Positions 1 to 12,402 of a stretch of 64,000 nt of DNA are shown here, in pieces. The position numbers and the translations under genes were made by a program. The DNA is taken from positions 39,070,771 to 39,134,770 of the forward strand of contig JACMZG010001913.1 in the NCBI GenBank assembly GCA_018340805.1, written 5' to 3'. Positions within the stretch are counted from its first letter, which is position 1, and every line of letters starts with the position of its first letter. Source of the DNA: Microvelia longipes (taxonomy: Eukaryota; Arthropoda; Insecta; Hemiptera; Veliidae). Under the pieces are notes generated by a model that saw only the letters and a program-made list of their open reading frames with translations, had not been told where the DNA came from and did no database searches.

Positions 1-234
1 TAAATACATATTTCTAGAAGGCTTTCTTTTGTGTAAAAAATAACTAGGCGTATAGGGAAATATCGGAGAGTTATGAAGTTCGTGAGGAATTTATGAGGAA
101 TGTATGTAATGTATAAATAAATAAATAAATGAACGACTTTATGAGACCGCCATCAAAATTTGATGACGCGTTTAAACAAGGGGTCATATACATGAGTCTA
201 GCCAGGGATGTCTTTGATGAGCCCGGGGGGGCTC

Positions 235-323
<89 letters not shown>

Positions 324-1029
324 CCTTATATATATATATAAGGTCAAATTAAATTAAAAATACTTGACCTCTCATGATAAAATTGTTAACAGCGTTTGAA
401 CTGTTCAAGCTAGAAAGGTGAAATTGGTTTCGTTAGAAAGCTAAATAAATTTTCTGAAGGGCAAAAAAATATTTTTGCAAGAATTGATGGAATTTTATGC
501 TAGGGAATTAGAGGAAGTAAGAGATAAGCAAAAGTTTAGCCAAGAAGGGAAAAAACTTCTTTTATGATTGCTCTTAAAAAACCTAAACTTCATCAGACAT
601 TCAATAGTCAATAATGTAAGCTATTGTTGCTAGAAGTTGCAAACTCTAGCACAGATTTTTTAAGACAAAAGTTACCTTTAAGCTCTAAAAGTATGAAATA
701 AAAATGATAAAATTAATGATTATTTTATAATTATTTAAAAAAATGATTTTCCTTGCCTGAACCATAGTTTTTATACAACCCCCTGTTCTGCTAGGGGGGG
801 AGGGGGGCTGGCTTCGCCCATGGTTATATAGGTAGGTTGTTAACATGAGTTTTCATCATTTATTGAATGATTCGTTGATATGTGGCAAAATGCCATGTAT
901 TTACAAACAATAGGTTGCTGGGAAGGGGAGACCGAGACGCCAGTGGCTGAACACGAAAGGGGTGTATTGAGATCTACAAATTCTGAGCTGAGACTTTTTT
1001 TTTAAAGTGAGTGCAAGTCATTACGTAAT
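1..1029. other. non-coding, low-complexity and hairpin-rich stretch
   Basis: No credible gene is visible. The stretch holds a small GC hairpin (GAGCCC/GGGCTC, about 218-236) directly before a long (TA)n tract, and a G-rich run near 793-812 followed by GGCTTCGCCC. A hairpin around the palindrome ATGGCAAAATGCCAT lies at about 883-899. The same short palindrome recurs at about 29,446-29,464, which suggests both stretches come from one repeat family. Confidence 0.5.
236..319. repeat. (TA)n microsatellite
   Basis: An almost pure TA dinucleotide tract of about 80 bp. The apparent Tyr-Ile repeat ORF across it is an artefact of the dinucleotide repeat. Confidence 0.95.
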
Positions 1030-1034
1030 AAACT

Positions 1035-1335
1035 GCGTAGACTTCCGCGGTTGTTGTCATGAAGATTTAGGTCTTCCGGTGGTGACCGCGTCAATTTAGA
1101 TGAAGAATCTGACGTTTTGCTTCCACTGTGGGAGGCATCTTCAGGGATATAGGACATTATGGATAGAAACACAATGCTCTACAATCAGTTCAATGCTCAG
1201 TTCAGTTTTGTAGAGCATTGTGTTTCTATCCATGATGTCATACATCCCTGAAGATGCCTCCCACAGTGGAAGCGAAACGTCGGATTCTTCATCTACATTG
1301 ACGCGGTCACCTCCAGAAGACCTAAATCTTCAAGT
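1035..1335. repeat. imperfect palindrome of a dispersed element, about 130-bp arms
   Basis: The left arm (about 1,040-1,190) is the reverse complement of the right arm (about 1,200-1,335). Shared blocks include GAAGATGCCTCCCACAGTGG and a GAAACGTC motif. A single-arm relative lies at 15,776-15,905. There the sequence reads as an acidic Ser-rich peptide (SGSEMSDFSS, then PEDLNLHDNNRG), which may be the tail of a retroelement protein. The assignment to an element class is inference. Confidence 0.75.
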
Positions 1336-1650
1336 CATTACGTATTTGATATTTATATAATTAATTTCATTAGAAATGACTGAAGGATAGAAACTCCTCT
1401 CATCCTTTGTGTTTAAAAGCTTGCACCAGACTGATCATCGAATAACATGTTTCTAAAATCTGAAAACAAACAAAAATTGACGTGAATTTCGAAAGAAAAA
1501 TTTTCTGCCAATCAATGCTAAAGGTTTTACGAATAGAAACAAAATAGTTTATATTTTGTTAACATTCTTTATACTATGTAGCATCGTGCTATACTCTAGG
1601 GAAGTAGTATAAATTTGTTCTATACTCTTAAGCTGATAAAGCTCTCTCTA

Positions 1651-1959
1651 GAGAGATATTATTACTAGAGGGGCCCTATTGGTTTAATTTCGAAACATCG
1701 AAAAAATAACCTGACTACCTTTGACATTCAATATAATCAAATAAACAGAAAAAATACAGTTAAATATAATAAAGAACGTTTTAAATGCATATTAAAACAC
1801 AGATATTGTCTTGTAAGACAATTGATTTATTATAATCTTAACTCACTCCTGCAGGAGGTTTCAATGAGGTTACACAGAGCCCCTGAGAGCCCCAAAAATG
1901 TTTCAGGTCAATCAATGTATTAAGATGTGCTATGCCCCCTCTAGTATATATCTCTATGG
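1651..1959. mobile_element. MITE family M1, copy 1
   Basis: About 310 bp with terminal inverted repeats: the left end reads AGAGATATTATTACTAGAGG, and the right end reads as its imperfect reverse complement (CTCTAGTATATATCTCT). Internal landmarks shared by all copies are GAAACATCGAAAAA, a GGAGGTTTCAATGAGGTTAC block and GAGAGCCCC. There is no coding capacity, so it is a non-autonomous DNA transposon. Confidence 0.8.
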
Positions 1960-2630
1960 ATCTCTCACTGTCAATTACCTTGCTATACTCAATTGAGTTT
2001 ACATTTTATCCATAATCTCAACCTGATTGAGCTCTCTAATATATCTTGCTATACTCTATGGTTTATGTTATATTTAGCAATGACAATGACTTAACCATCA
2101 AAATATGAATTAAACTGAAAAAGAAAGAGCTTTAAAATTTAAATAAAGCTAGTGAGTCTTCATAATAAGTTAAGGGCATTAAATTCTAAAATAAAGAACT
2201 AACACGCTTTCATTCTTTTTTTAAAATAAGATATTATAAAGAAGGGTTGGGTTAATATTTGTTAAACCACATTAATGGAATTATATGGCCAAGAAAGGGA
2301 CCGGAGACTCAATTTTTATTTACTAATTAATTAGCCTAAGGTATTAACGAAGTTCACTGCGTTGTTCAAAATGGTGCTATTGCAGGTCCGGAGTCAGCCA
2401 AAACTTCTTGGAGGGGGGAGAGGGGCCAAAACAATCCCAAAGAGAGGTTATATTCACACATATAAAGGGACTTCTACAAAAAAAAAACTTCGTCAGAGAG
2501 GACGAAATCTTTTCCAAGAGGGGCGATGCCCCCTTGTTCCCAACCTGGCTACGTGCCTGAGCCATTGTAGTACCGCAGTTGCTAGCAACTAGAAGTGCAG
2601 GATTTAGATAGAGTACCTATATAATATAAC

Positions 2631-2636
2631 TTTATT
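2631..2636 (-). terminator. candidate poly(A) signal of Or-A
   Basis: AATAAA on the minus strand, about 200 nt downstream of the Or-A stop codon. It fits in spacing only; no transcript evidence is available here. Confidence 0.35.
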
Positions 2637-2833
2637 ATGGACGTATCTTGGCAGAGATATCAGGTTACTAGTTTGGTAACTAATTAGTATATTTGTGGAA
2701 GAGTGGGGATAACAGGAAATAAATAACCAAAACTCTGTGTTAGATTACGAGTTATAGTTAGTTATGTTTGCATGTAGTGTGACATAGATGACTTGGTAAC
2801 CAGATATCTTCTTCCAAATACGCCTCATTTGGT

Positions 2834-3007
2834 TCAATCAAAGATATAACCTACTGATTGCAAAAACCGATGATTCAAACTTATATTTAAGTAGCTTGTA
2901 GAGAGATAGAGTCCTCTCCTCGTGTTTTCATTAATTATAAGCAGCTTTGATTTATGTTTTTTACCCATAATTAACCAATCGCTGAAATAAATTGTCTCGT
3001 TTACCTT
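2834..3007 (-). CDS. Or-A exon 4 (C-terminus)
   Basis: 174 nt including TGA, after a GTTTCAG acceptor, encoding 57 residues from KVNETIYFSDW to SVGYIFD. The W and the following LLIINEN/STSYLN pattern fit the Or C-terminal domain. It is in phase with exon 3 and paralogous to the Or-B exon at 16,364-16,531. Confidence 0.82.
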   Translation of the reverse strand, partial: KVNETIYFSDWLIMGKKHKSKLLIINENTRRGLYLSTSYLNISLNHRFLQSVGYIFD

Positions 3008-4877
3008 CTGAAACTATAACAGTTTAGAAATAAGTCATACATACCAGATAATCTTAATAAAAATAATTATACTGAAAAATTGGTTTCGGATATTAGAGTG
3101 GACAAAATACTTTTCTTATATACCTACGGGAGTAGGTGAGGAAAAGTAACAAATTAATAAAGAGAGAAGTAATTGTGTGCATTAATTAATATTAATGCCA
3201 TAATGATATCTATTTTTACTTTTCCTTATTTATACAGTAGGTTAATAATTATTTATACACCAAGGGAGTAAAGAATGATATTATTTCCCTGAGCAGAAAA
3301 TAAAGTATTTATTTCCCGAGGCGAAGCCGAGGAATCTACGTGTTTGACTCCCGAGGCGAAGCCGAGGTATTATCAGTTTAACTCCCGAAGCAAATCCGAG
3401 GAAGGAGGCTTTGACTATTAACTCCCAAGGCGAAGCCGAGGAAGGTAATTGCGAGGGGGAAAATAGCATTTTACTTCCAAGGTGCATACAAGATTTTATC
3501 TCCAGACGTTGATTTTATTTTAATATGTTTTGTGGTATTTTATTCTTTTTTTAGGGTCGGAAACTTCTTATAAATTTAGGGGGTGCTGCCACCAAAAAAA
3601 TTAAAAAAAAAAATGCTGAAACGGATTTTGAGCCAGTAATTTTTTTGTCGGGCCCCCTTATAAATGTTGGGGTTGCTGCTCTCAAAAAAATATTTTTTTT
3701 TGCTCCAAACTACTTATTTTGCCCAGAAACGGATTTTGAACCAATAAACCAATTTTTTTTTGGTCGTCTCTCCCTTATAAATTTTGGGGGTGCTGCCCCT
3801 GGGAAGATTACAAAAAATGATCGGTTACCTGTATAAATTTAGAGAATACCACTCCCCTAAAAAATGATATGATTGACTCTAATAACCCAATTATGTGGCA
3901 CGCATGTAGCCATGTATAAGGCTAAAATATGTGTCAAGTTTCATTGCATTATCAGCATTAGTTTAATTTTTATTGAATGGCTTGTGTATGTTTTTCAAAT
4001 TAATTGAAAAAAAAAATCAGAAAATAATCTTGCAACTTAAAACAACTTCAATGATCTTGATGAAGAAATCGCAATAAAAAATATATTTTTTTATATTTGA
4101 AATTAAAAGTATATAACATTCAAATTGTTTAATATTTTCTAATATTCCTATTATTTTAGAAAACAGAATAGTATTATTTAAGATAAATAAATATTATTTT
4201 AGGTTTAAATGGTGTTCGTTTGACGTGAACAGTCAGTGTTATAATTGAAAGTTATGTCCATCGTTTAGATTTTATCTGTTAGCTTTGAAAATTCTCACAC
4301 TTACCTACCCCTATAATTATTTTAGAAAAGATTTCGATGAGTCATAAAATATGTTCATTCTGACCCATGAGTAGTTTAAGTTTAAAGTTTAGTTAAGATG
4401 CATAATTTAGATTCTGATACTTAAGCATTTATGACTTATTTTACACTAATCTTCTATTGATATTCGAGAAGGAATTTCGTTGACACATATACTGTGGTCA
4501 ATATGACCTATGATTTGTTTAAGTGTAGAGTTTAGTCAAGATCCATCGATTAGATTCCAATCTGGAAGCACTTAAACTTTAGTGTTGCACTGAACCCATA
4601 TTATTTTCGAACGGGTCTCGATAAGACTTAAAGGTGATTGACTACTCAGACCTATGAGCATTCTAAGTTTAAAGTTTAGTCAAGATCTATCTATTAAATT
4701 CCGAGCTGTAAGCACTCAAGAAAATAATTTTTACACTCCTTACCGTTTGTTTAGCACTGATCAAGATCTGAAATAGTTTTAGTTTTAGATATATGATTGA
4801 TATATGATTAGTCTAAATTTAAACTTTGGTCTAGATCCTTTGCGTCGGTAGCGACCAAAATTTTCAACTTGTTTTAC

Positions 4878-4972
<95 letters not shown>

Positions 4973-5304
4973 GACATAGATTATGGTCGTGATTATGGTC
5001 TAGTAACATTTGCAAGTGTATTACAGGATTTGCTAAGTTTAGATGACTTTAAATGGAGGAGGTTTGCGAGCTCTAAAGTTGCCATTCCCTATTTTGGTCT
5101 AGTACACTTGGTGGTGCCAGTTGAACGCGATTCGTTACCTGATGTATCATTCGCTTAGATGTATACCAGAAAATATATGTGCCTTTTTTATCACTCTAGT
5201 TGGTTGATGGAGATCAAAAACATTTAAACAAATTAGTGACTGTCCTTGAGATATCGTGTCACACACCCGCAAGCGAAGAAATTATATATATAATATTTAT
5301 ATAG

Positions 5305-5372
<68 letters not shown>

Positions 5373-7610
5373 CCATGTATTATAACCTTATATTTAAAAT
5401 CTCTCTCCCTCACCAACACAAAGGTTATTTTTGAGCGAATTTCCTTTGGGAATAAAATTCGCTAATGGGATATTTTTATATAATATCTCCTGTCATGTAT
5501 CTAAATACACCTTTGAAGTATTTAAATGAAGTATCCCAGAGGCTGTATATTAGAAAAATTCTTTTATTAATTAATGTATACCGGTCTGATTCATACATGA
5601 TATAAAAATAAAGTTAAAAAACAATATAATATTGCCTGCTATTGAGCCGGCCGGTTTTACGAAAATTTGTTATAAAATAAATGAATTAGTACCATGGTAG
5701 ACAACATTTCACTGTATATTGACAGAACAGCACATACAAATATGACCACGAGTCCCATTGACACGAATACTAGCCTTGTTAGTACTGGTTTAGTATCCTA
5801 CAACAAAATTAAAATCATTGAAAATAAAGTACAGCAGAACTTCAATAAGCGCAATGGAATTTTCTACTATAATATCAACACCAACAACGTCTTTGCATTA
5901 TTTAGTTATTTAGTCTTATAGTAAGAGACATTATAGCAAGAGCTCCAACTAGTTGAATGTGGAAATATTAATAAATTCCGGCGCAGGGCCTGCATGCCGA
6001 GCGAATTTTCTTTGGAATGCGTGTTTTTGTGCTTAACAATACATATTTTGCTTTAGGTTTATGCTTTATAACTTGAGGAGTAATAATTTTTACGTCAATT
6101 TCAAAGGAAATGCGCATAATTATCCTGTTGCTTATACGAAACTTTGCCTCCAAAATTAGCATTGCACAGCATTATTAGAACTAGTTTAATTCTCAGCTTG
6201 TTCTTTAAAGATTTTAGGGCGTTTCTTTGAAAAATGCAGAAAAAATGAGTTATGAGTAGTGCTTGATAATTGAGTAACTGCTCAATTTATAAAACATAGA
6301 CCGAAACCTTAAGCAAAAAATTGATTGCAAAGCACGTGTGGACCACTGTGCCAGTATTATTTTGTAGTTATAAACTTATATAATGTAAAAAATAAATAAA
6401 AAATTATCGCACCAGGGTTATTATTATTACCAGGGTTCAAACCCAGGTACCCTGGCTTTGAGTACTTTAAGTACTCTTATTGACTTCGGACAATGTTCAT
6501 TCAATTCATATCCCTAAAAACTTTAATTTTTCAACAACATTTTGTTCAAATCGACTTCGTACAGGTGTTATTCGATTTAGCTCTTGAAATTTATTTTTCA
6601 CTGACCGCAATTTTGGGTTCCGGCTCATTTGATTCAGCGTACATAAAACCATTAACAAGTACCTTTTTCGCGGCAAAAATAATAACCTTGAATTTTGCCG
6701 ATTTTTTTGAACACAGCAAACCGGGTCAATGACGTCACAACTACCTGGTTTTCAATAGGGTTTGTGTCCTTTCCAAGTTTGATTTAAAAATATTTATCCG
6801 TTCCAGAGATAGCGTATTAATATTACCATTTTAGAAAATATTTATTCAATAATAGACACTCCTACAGATACCAGATTTTCTGAGGTAGAGAAGCAATATA
6901 ATGTCGCAAATGTGCTTTTACGAAAATCTAGTATACTTACATCAAGTGTTTGAATCAATGCAAGGGCTGATATAAGTCCTAGGATATGAACTGCAAGTAG
7001 TAGGATATCACCAATAACTGAATTGAAAGTCCTGTGATAACTTAATCAGAAACATTATAAAAACATTTAAGCTTTCAAATTAAGCAAGCATCTCATAGCA
7101 TTTATAGGGAAGCAAGAAATAGTGAGGGACACATGTTACCTTAGTAACATAGCATTTCAATTTGGTCATGGAATATAAGCCTGTCTACACAGGCTTATAT
7201 TACAAAACGAAGATATATCTTATAGACCTACGTCTATAAGATATATCTTCGTCATTCCGATCAGAGCAATCGATTAATACAGTCGCTAATTTTTGGGAAA
7301 ACATAGGACAAGAACTATGAGGCTGCGCAGCGGTTGCAGAGTGTGCGGAGCCACAAAGCGATCCCCAACAGTGACGCAGTGCAACATCTTTACACCCTTA
7401 GTATATCACTAGAGCTGCGGGCTAGATAGTATACCCCATATTATCTAGCCCGGCTAATACTTATGACCTACATTAAACAGTTTTAAGAAAATTTTCATCA
7501 TGATAATAACGCTTGTAAGGTTGTTTGGATGACGACAGTTAAGATGACGGGAGTGAGGGATTGATTTAGACTTGGTTTCTGATACCAAAAATACATGTCT
7601 GAAATATATA

Positions 7611-7664
<54 letters not shown>

Positions 7665-9224
7665 TCATTCCATGTTAAAATGTATATGTTTTTTGTAAAT
7701 TGGGCTCAGCCCGTAATAAACGTCTTATTGTCTAAATCGACACACCTTTTTGAACTTGATGCCAGAAATTTTGATGAAATTTTTCTGACACGTAGGGACA
7801 ATAGAAAGAATTAAAAATCCCAATTTTTAGCTCATTCTGATCAGCTGGGCGTGCACAGTATCATGTCAAAGTTTCCCAAATTTGTCTATATTTGCAATAT
7901 TTTAAGCTATGAAAATGGCTCTATCGTAAAAACTACTTTAGGTATATTCTTTATTCTGGTTGCATTTTAAAGCTTAATTTTGGGTCTTTCAAATGGTTTA
8001 TGCAATGTTTTGTATAATCATATTCGATATCGAAATATGAGGTAATTTATTTTTAAATAGCTAATATCTCAAAAAGCAAATTTTTTAAAACTCTGAAAAA
8101 ATCCTGAAAGTAGGCCTAACCCTTAGAAAAAAGTCCCCCAAGTTTCATTTTGGGACTGCAATGGTATTGGGCACAATAGCTTGTAACGTATATGCAAGTA
8201 ACCCAAATTTGGAAAACTTGAAAAAAATCATTATTTTACTAGAAAAATTATTGATTTTCAACTTACATCTTAATATATGTATATGTTTTTATATATTTAT
8301 GTAAACATTACTTTTATCATACATTATATGATAATTAAACTAAATATTTTTTAAAATACTAATATCGTAAGGAGATTTATTTAAGAAAAATTAAAAAAAA
8401 GTGTCTGAAGTAACTGAAAGTCTTAAGGAATGGTACTGTATACAATACTATGGTATTGTATACTATACTATAGTATTGTATACTATGCTATGGCATTGTA
8501 TACTATACTACATTAAATATTCTACATGAAGCAACATAGTTTAACTTTTAATTTCTTATATAAATGGATTATTATGTTTTTCGTAAAAGCAATTGTTTTG
8601 CAAAAACATTGTCTTGAATAACAACAAGTAATTTTTAATTAATTAGAAATTTCGAAGTCATATTTCGACACCATCAGCTTTATTTGATTGGTCTAAAAAT
8701 AATATTCATGGAATTGGCTTTGTTTTTACAAATGAGGATCATTACAACAATGCTAATAAATATTAAAAAGCAAGGTTCAACACAGCAATAACTATTTAAG
8801 GCACTCGAAAGTTTCATTCGTTTGTGCAAGACGTGGAACCCTAACACTTTGCTAGCAAGACAATTTTTGGCAGACACGTTTCATAATTTCTACTTTCAAT
8901 TAATTGCTGTTAAAAAATTTACTATGTACACAAAAACAAATTTTTGTCTCTATTTTTTTTGTTAAAATTTACATATTCATCTAATTAATTAAAAATTATT
9001 TGTTCTTATTCAAGGCAAAGTTTATTTTATCAGGCCCGTTTGCAAGTCCGTGGGTCTAAGTATAACTTTTGGTCGTCAACAGCTTGACACAAACCTTTAA
9101 CTAGTCACCATAGCCATTACCTTTTCGACTTCAAGAAGTGCGGTAGCTGATCATCGTGCATAGTCCCGTGTTTTCTGTATGCTTATGTACATTGTTGTCT
9201 TTATTATAGAGTTTAAATATATAT

Positions 9225-9295
<71 letters not shown>

Positions 9296-9596
9296 ATGTA
9301 TGTATGTATGTGTGTGTGCGTGTATAACTTTTTTCAATTAACTAATGAATTCAATGCCTACTTATATTAATTTAGTGATATATTTAGTTTTACGTATGTA
9401 TGTATATATTTTTATGTTTTGCTGGGTTTGTAGTAATTATCTTTTCTTTTATACCATGCACTGATATATATGTTGTTTATATTGTTTCGTACTATGTTCT
9501 AGTTTTGCTCTGAATTATGGTTACATTTATTTGTTGGCTAAATAATCTGATTAATGGTTTTTGACAGATTACCAAAGTTGAGTAAGGTGTCTGAAC

Positions 9597-9686
<90 letters not shown>

Positions 9687-10828
9687 TGTGTGTGTGTGTG
9701 TGTGGGTATGTGTGTGTGTGTTGTGTGTGTGTATGTGTGTGTGAGTGTGTGTGTGTGTGTTTGTTCGTGTGAATATATATTATCAAATATAATTGTTAGC
9801 CTATACATTAAAAGTATTGCTGTACCCAGAATCAATGTACTGACGGGACGCTACAATTGAAGCCTAAAAGTGTATAAATCGAACAAATAGAGTAGAGAGT
9901 ACTAATAAAATGTATCTTACTCCAATATAATATGATGATGTTTGATAAGTTTGTTGAAGCAATTGTCGTATATAGACAGAAATAATTGATTTTCATAAAG
10001 ATTGTCATAATTTATACTTTCTATGTTGACACGGACTCCTTGATTTTCTAACAATCTGCTCAAGATGTTGATAGATCTCTTCTCCTGTATGCTTATAGCG
10101 TAATTAAGTATCTTTAATTCAACGATTAATCTTATTGTTTGAATTATACCGAACGTTAAAAGTCCTACGATAATATGGATTGCAGCAATAGATATGATTA
10201 CGCAAAGGGACGATGCAAAAAAGTAACCCATAGGGGTTTTAGTATTTAAAGGAAAGAACATGGGCATTGGAATCAAATAGGCATTGAACCAGTCTGGGTA
10301 ATTCGTTGTATCTTTACTCCAAAAATCGTAAGCGATAAATATCATCGCAAAAACGTAATTGACGTATAATAAAAACGTCCAAATATATCTGTTGAATTTA
10401 TCGTAGTATATCAGTTCATTTCTTTTTTTCTCTTGATAATCATCAGGAAAGTCGTCGTAGATGTACATTTTATTTAATATTTCATACATTGTACTTAAAT
10501 CTCGTCTTTTTAATAAATACATTAGGAATATTGTGTGAGCGAATCCAAAAACGATCGATATAAAGCACCATAACATACTGAGAGTGTAGTCTATATTATA
10601 GACGTAGATAGCCGTAGCACTGTTGAGATAAAAAGAGAAAATTGACAAAATAACAAGAAATACATTTAGCAATATATATCGATATCTCTTGGGTCCTCTC
10701 AGGTCCCACATGAAGGGAAATAAAAAAGTAAAGTAGCCATTGGTATCTTTCCAACACATATTGATTGTTTCGTCCGAATCAAATTCTGTTACGTAATTAA
10801 GATAGTCGTTTATTCTTTGAAGTATCAT
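2834..10828 (-). CDS. odorant receptor Or-A (7tm_6), four exons, apparently intact
   Basis: A seven-transmembrane insect odorant receptor. Family knowledge: these subunits form ligand-gated cation channels with Orco in olfactory neuron dendrites. Exons, 5' to 3': 9921-10828, 6941-7040, 5693-5797 and 2834-3007. The spliced length of 1,287 nt encodes 428 residues plus stop, the usual family size of about 400. All introns are GT-AG, with phases 2, 0 and 0. Family hallmarks are the TM6 region (LLLAVHILGL), the TM7 exon ending IYSEMLSTM, and the C-terminal exon with an invariant-type W (YFSDW) and the STSYLN segment. The ATG at 10828 is supported by the same start (MILQRINDY) in the neighbouring paralogue. 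No lesion was seen. The subtype and ligand cannot be told. The product is secure as an Or; exons 2 to 4 were inferred by splice logic and by paralogue conservation. Confidence 0.88.
3240..3860 (+). repeat. dispersed repeat family R2 (CGAGGCGAAGCCGAGG-type), copy 1
   Basis: Contains several CCCGAGGCGAAGCCGAGG blocks, then a shared 3' part with repeated ATAAATTTTGGGGGTGCTGC and a TCTCCAGACGTTGATTTTAT block. Inverted copies are at about 55,380-55,990 and 58,600-59,045. The short ORFs in it follow the repeat (a recurring INFGGAAP reading) and are not genes. Confidence 0.75.
3885..4020. repeat. fragment of dispersed family R1
   Basis: Matches the middle of family R1 (GCACGCATGTAGCCATGTAT, then AAGTTTCATTGCATTATCAG), which is best preserved at 45,480-46,170. 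Confidence 0.65.
4200..4830. repeat. degenerate tandem repeat, roughly 150-bp period
   Basis: About four diverged units share AGTTTAAAGTTTAGTCAAGAT, then ATTAGATTCC...AAGCACT. The stretch lies in Or-A intron 3 and has no coding potential. Confidence 0.55.
4881..4970. repeat. (TA)n microsatellite
   Basis: About 90 bp of TA dinucleotides with one phase slip. Confidence 0.95.
5282..5368. repeat. (TA)n microsatellite
   Basis: About 87 bp of TA. It is followed at about 5,440 by AATTTCCTTTGGGAATAAAA and TTCGCTAATGGGATAT, which is the tail of another dispersed element (also near 24,000, 54,545 and 62,375). Confidence 0.95.
5693..5797 (-). CDS. Or-A exon 3
   Basis: 105 nt, 35 codons, phase 0 at both ends, after a TTGTTGTAG acceptor. 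It encodes TM7 (VFVSMGLVVIFVCAVL) ending IYSEMLSTM before GTACTA. The Or-B equivalent has exactly the same length. Confidence 0.85.
5970..6400. repeat. fold-back element F1, small copy
   Basis: Two inverted arms (about 5,970-6,165 and 6,195-6,400) share GGAAATGCGCATAATTATC-type and AATTGAGTAACTGCT-type blocks with the large palindrome at 52,755-53,765. It lies in Or-A intron 2. Confidence 0.65.
6410..6830. repeat. dispersed repeat R4 with tRNA-like promoter remnant
   Basis: Begins with GGGTTCAAACCCAGG, a B-box-like motif, followed by TATTGACTTCGGAC, CGCGGCAAAA and CCTGGTTTTCAATAGGGTT. A parallel copy is at about 53,805-54,380, so it is a dispersed element, possibly SINE-derived. Confidence 0.6.
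6941..7040 (-). CDS. Or-A exon 2
   Basis: 100 nt; one base completes the split codon and 33 codons follow (TM6, LLLAVHILGLISALALIQTLD). I chose the acceptor ...GATTAAG because it aligns with the Or-B exon. An alternative AG 9 nt downstream would also stay in frame. The donor is GAT|GTAAGT. Confidence 0.82.
7172..7252. repeat. two perfect adjacent hairpins
   Basis: A 13-bp perfect inverted repeat (7,172-7,201) is followed by a 21-bp perfect inverted repeat (7,207-7,252). Both loops are the tetranucleotide CTAC. Confidence 0.9.
7260..9200. other. Or-A intron 1, non-coding
   Basis: No exon-like segment was found. It contains another inverted pair (GGGCTAGATA/TATCTAGCCC near 7,417-7,451), a (TA)n tract at 7,602-7,661 and a 26-bp tandem repeat near 8,430-8,515 (units of TATTGTATACTATACTATGG type). 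The rest is AT-rich sequence with nothing recognised. Confidence 0.6.
9215..9295. repeat. (TA)n microsatellite
   Basis: TA dinucleotides with TAA slips, followed by a short TATG/TG tract. Confidence 0.95.
9600..9765. repeat. compound (TA)n(TG)n microsatellite
   Basis: About 60 bp of TA followed by about 100 bp of TG with interruptions. The long His-Thr and Cys-Val ORFs here are artefacts of the repeat. Confidence 0.95.
9921..10828 (-). CDS. Or-A exon 1
   Basis: Encodes residues 1-302 plus two bases (TM1 to TM5). It starts MILQRINDY and ends HHHIIL before GA|GTAAGA. It contains the acidic loop YIYDDFPDDY and the stretch NTKTPMGYFFAS, both conserved in Or-B. Confidence 0.93.
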
Positions 10829-11239
10829 GTTAGATAAGATAGATGAGGTTTAAGTCTTTGTTAAACTTTAAATAATATTATAAAATGTTTAATACGTTTT
10901 CAACAAACTGATAATAATACAATTTAAAATAATAATAAAAGTTAAAAGCTAAACTTAATAAATAAATTAAAATTTAAAGAAATTTAATAAATAATTTAAG
11001 TTAATTTTTTTATTGCTTAATAAATTTATTCGATTTATAGAACTGAAGTCTTCTCTTTTTTCTTTAATTAACAAAAGTTAACTTTAAAATGTTTGAATGT
11101 TTTACAAATAGTTCAAAGTAATCATTTACTTAGAAAAAAACATAAAATTTATCTTTAAAAAGTTTGATCCATTCTTGAAAGTGTATAATTAGATATAGAA
11201 TATTTTTACTATGGAGTTAGTCTAAATAAAACCGAGTGG

Positions 11240-12330
11240 GACATATAGTCCAAAAGCTAGTACTACTTTAAACTAACTTTACTTTACTTTAAACTAACAA
11301 CTACTTTTTGTACTACTTTAAACCAAATTTCTAGTTTTCTGAAAATATACCTAAAAAACATAGTCTGACAATCTAGAGTGAAGCCCTTCATATGAATGTA
11401 ATCGCTCAAAATCTTTGAAAATCCCATAGATTCTAGTTTTCTTGCAATAAGTGGTTCCCCTTGGGTTGTGTGACGGGGTTGGTGAAAAGGACCTTAAAGT
11501 TGGTCTACTCACCAGGCTTGACCTCCCCACCCCCCTACTACTACTACTACTACACTGGGTTGTGTGCAGAACATAAAGAGAACATTTTTTAAAGCTAATA
11601 CAATTATATAACGAGTGTTTAATCATCGAAATAACTACAACTAAAATTATTATATTTGGTAAATGGCTATAAAATGCACAAAAGCCAATATTTTTTTCTA
11701 AAGAAATTCAATGACTTGGTATAAATTAATCATTTTCCGTATTTTTAAAAGAACCATCACTTTGGTTTTAGTAATTCGATTTTGATTATTAAACACATAT
11801 GATTTTTGGTGGAAGTTTACACCGAAAATCGGGATAAGTGACAACACACCATGTAGTATGTATATGGAGGACTGTAACCATAAACAAGCGGTTAGCGGAT
11901 TCTTTAAAAAGAACGAGGCGGTACCTGTTGGTTAGCGGCGGGCGGAGAGCTAGGCTCGAGTATGTATAGCGTTAAGACGCTCACGCACACACTGGTATCT
12001 TCTTGTATTTTCACACCTTTCTTCTGAGGTTGAACGTTGACCGCACAACAGTAAACAATTATTATCTGAACGGTTTAAACTCCGTATTATTTCATAATTA
12101 TTTTACCAATTTTATTGAGAATTGTAATAGCTTTAAAAACATTCATACAACCGACAGGGAACCTATTCCAAGAAAACTGATATTTATGCAATTTTCTAAA
12201 ATTTTGAGAGATCGCAATCATATGAAGGGCTCCATTCTGGATAGGCAGACTATGTTTTTCCATCATAATTTAAGGTGTATTGAAGTAGTACAAAATGAGT
12301 CACATTTTATCAGGTCCGGCTCCTGAACTA
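11240..12330. mobile_element. fold-back element F2, copy 1 (about 1.1 kb)
   Basis: Inverted arms (about 11,240-11,640 and 12,090-12,330) share AAAATATACCT, GCATAGTCTG-type, CTTCATATGAATG and AGTTTTCTTGCAATAAGTGG blocks. The outer ends are TAGTCCAAAAG-like and a GTCCGGCTCCTGAAC block. The same arms form the element at 27,530-28,424. No transposase was seen. A (CTA)n tract sits at 11,531-11,555. Confidence 0.7.
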
Positions 12331-12344
12331 TATATGAACTATAT

Positions 12345-12402
12345 ATACACTTATATATATATATATATATAATATATTATATATATATATTATATATATT
12401 TG
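12345..12402. repeat. (TA)n microsatellite
   Basis: Imperfect TA tract. Confidence 0.85.

Noticed and set aside
1230..1300. A hammerhead ribozyme around CTGAAGATG...GAAACGTC
   Set aside because: One possible helix II exists, but the core differs from CUGAUGA and the base needed next to helix III is absent.
2362..2592. Overlapping ORFs on both strands near 2.4-2.6 kb
   Set aside because: Low-complexity reading with no homology I can recognise; lies in the 3' flank of Or-A.
9538..9860. ORFs of Tyr-Ile, His-Thr or Cys-Val repeats (also near 236, 4,880, 5,300, 7,600, 31,570 and 62,470)
   Set aside because: They are translations of (TA)n and (TG)n microsatellites and have no coding meaning.
12003..12326. 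A 107-codon plus-strand gene
   Set aside because: It lies in the right arm of fold-back element F2 and its left-arm counterpart is not open in the same way.
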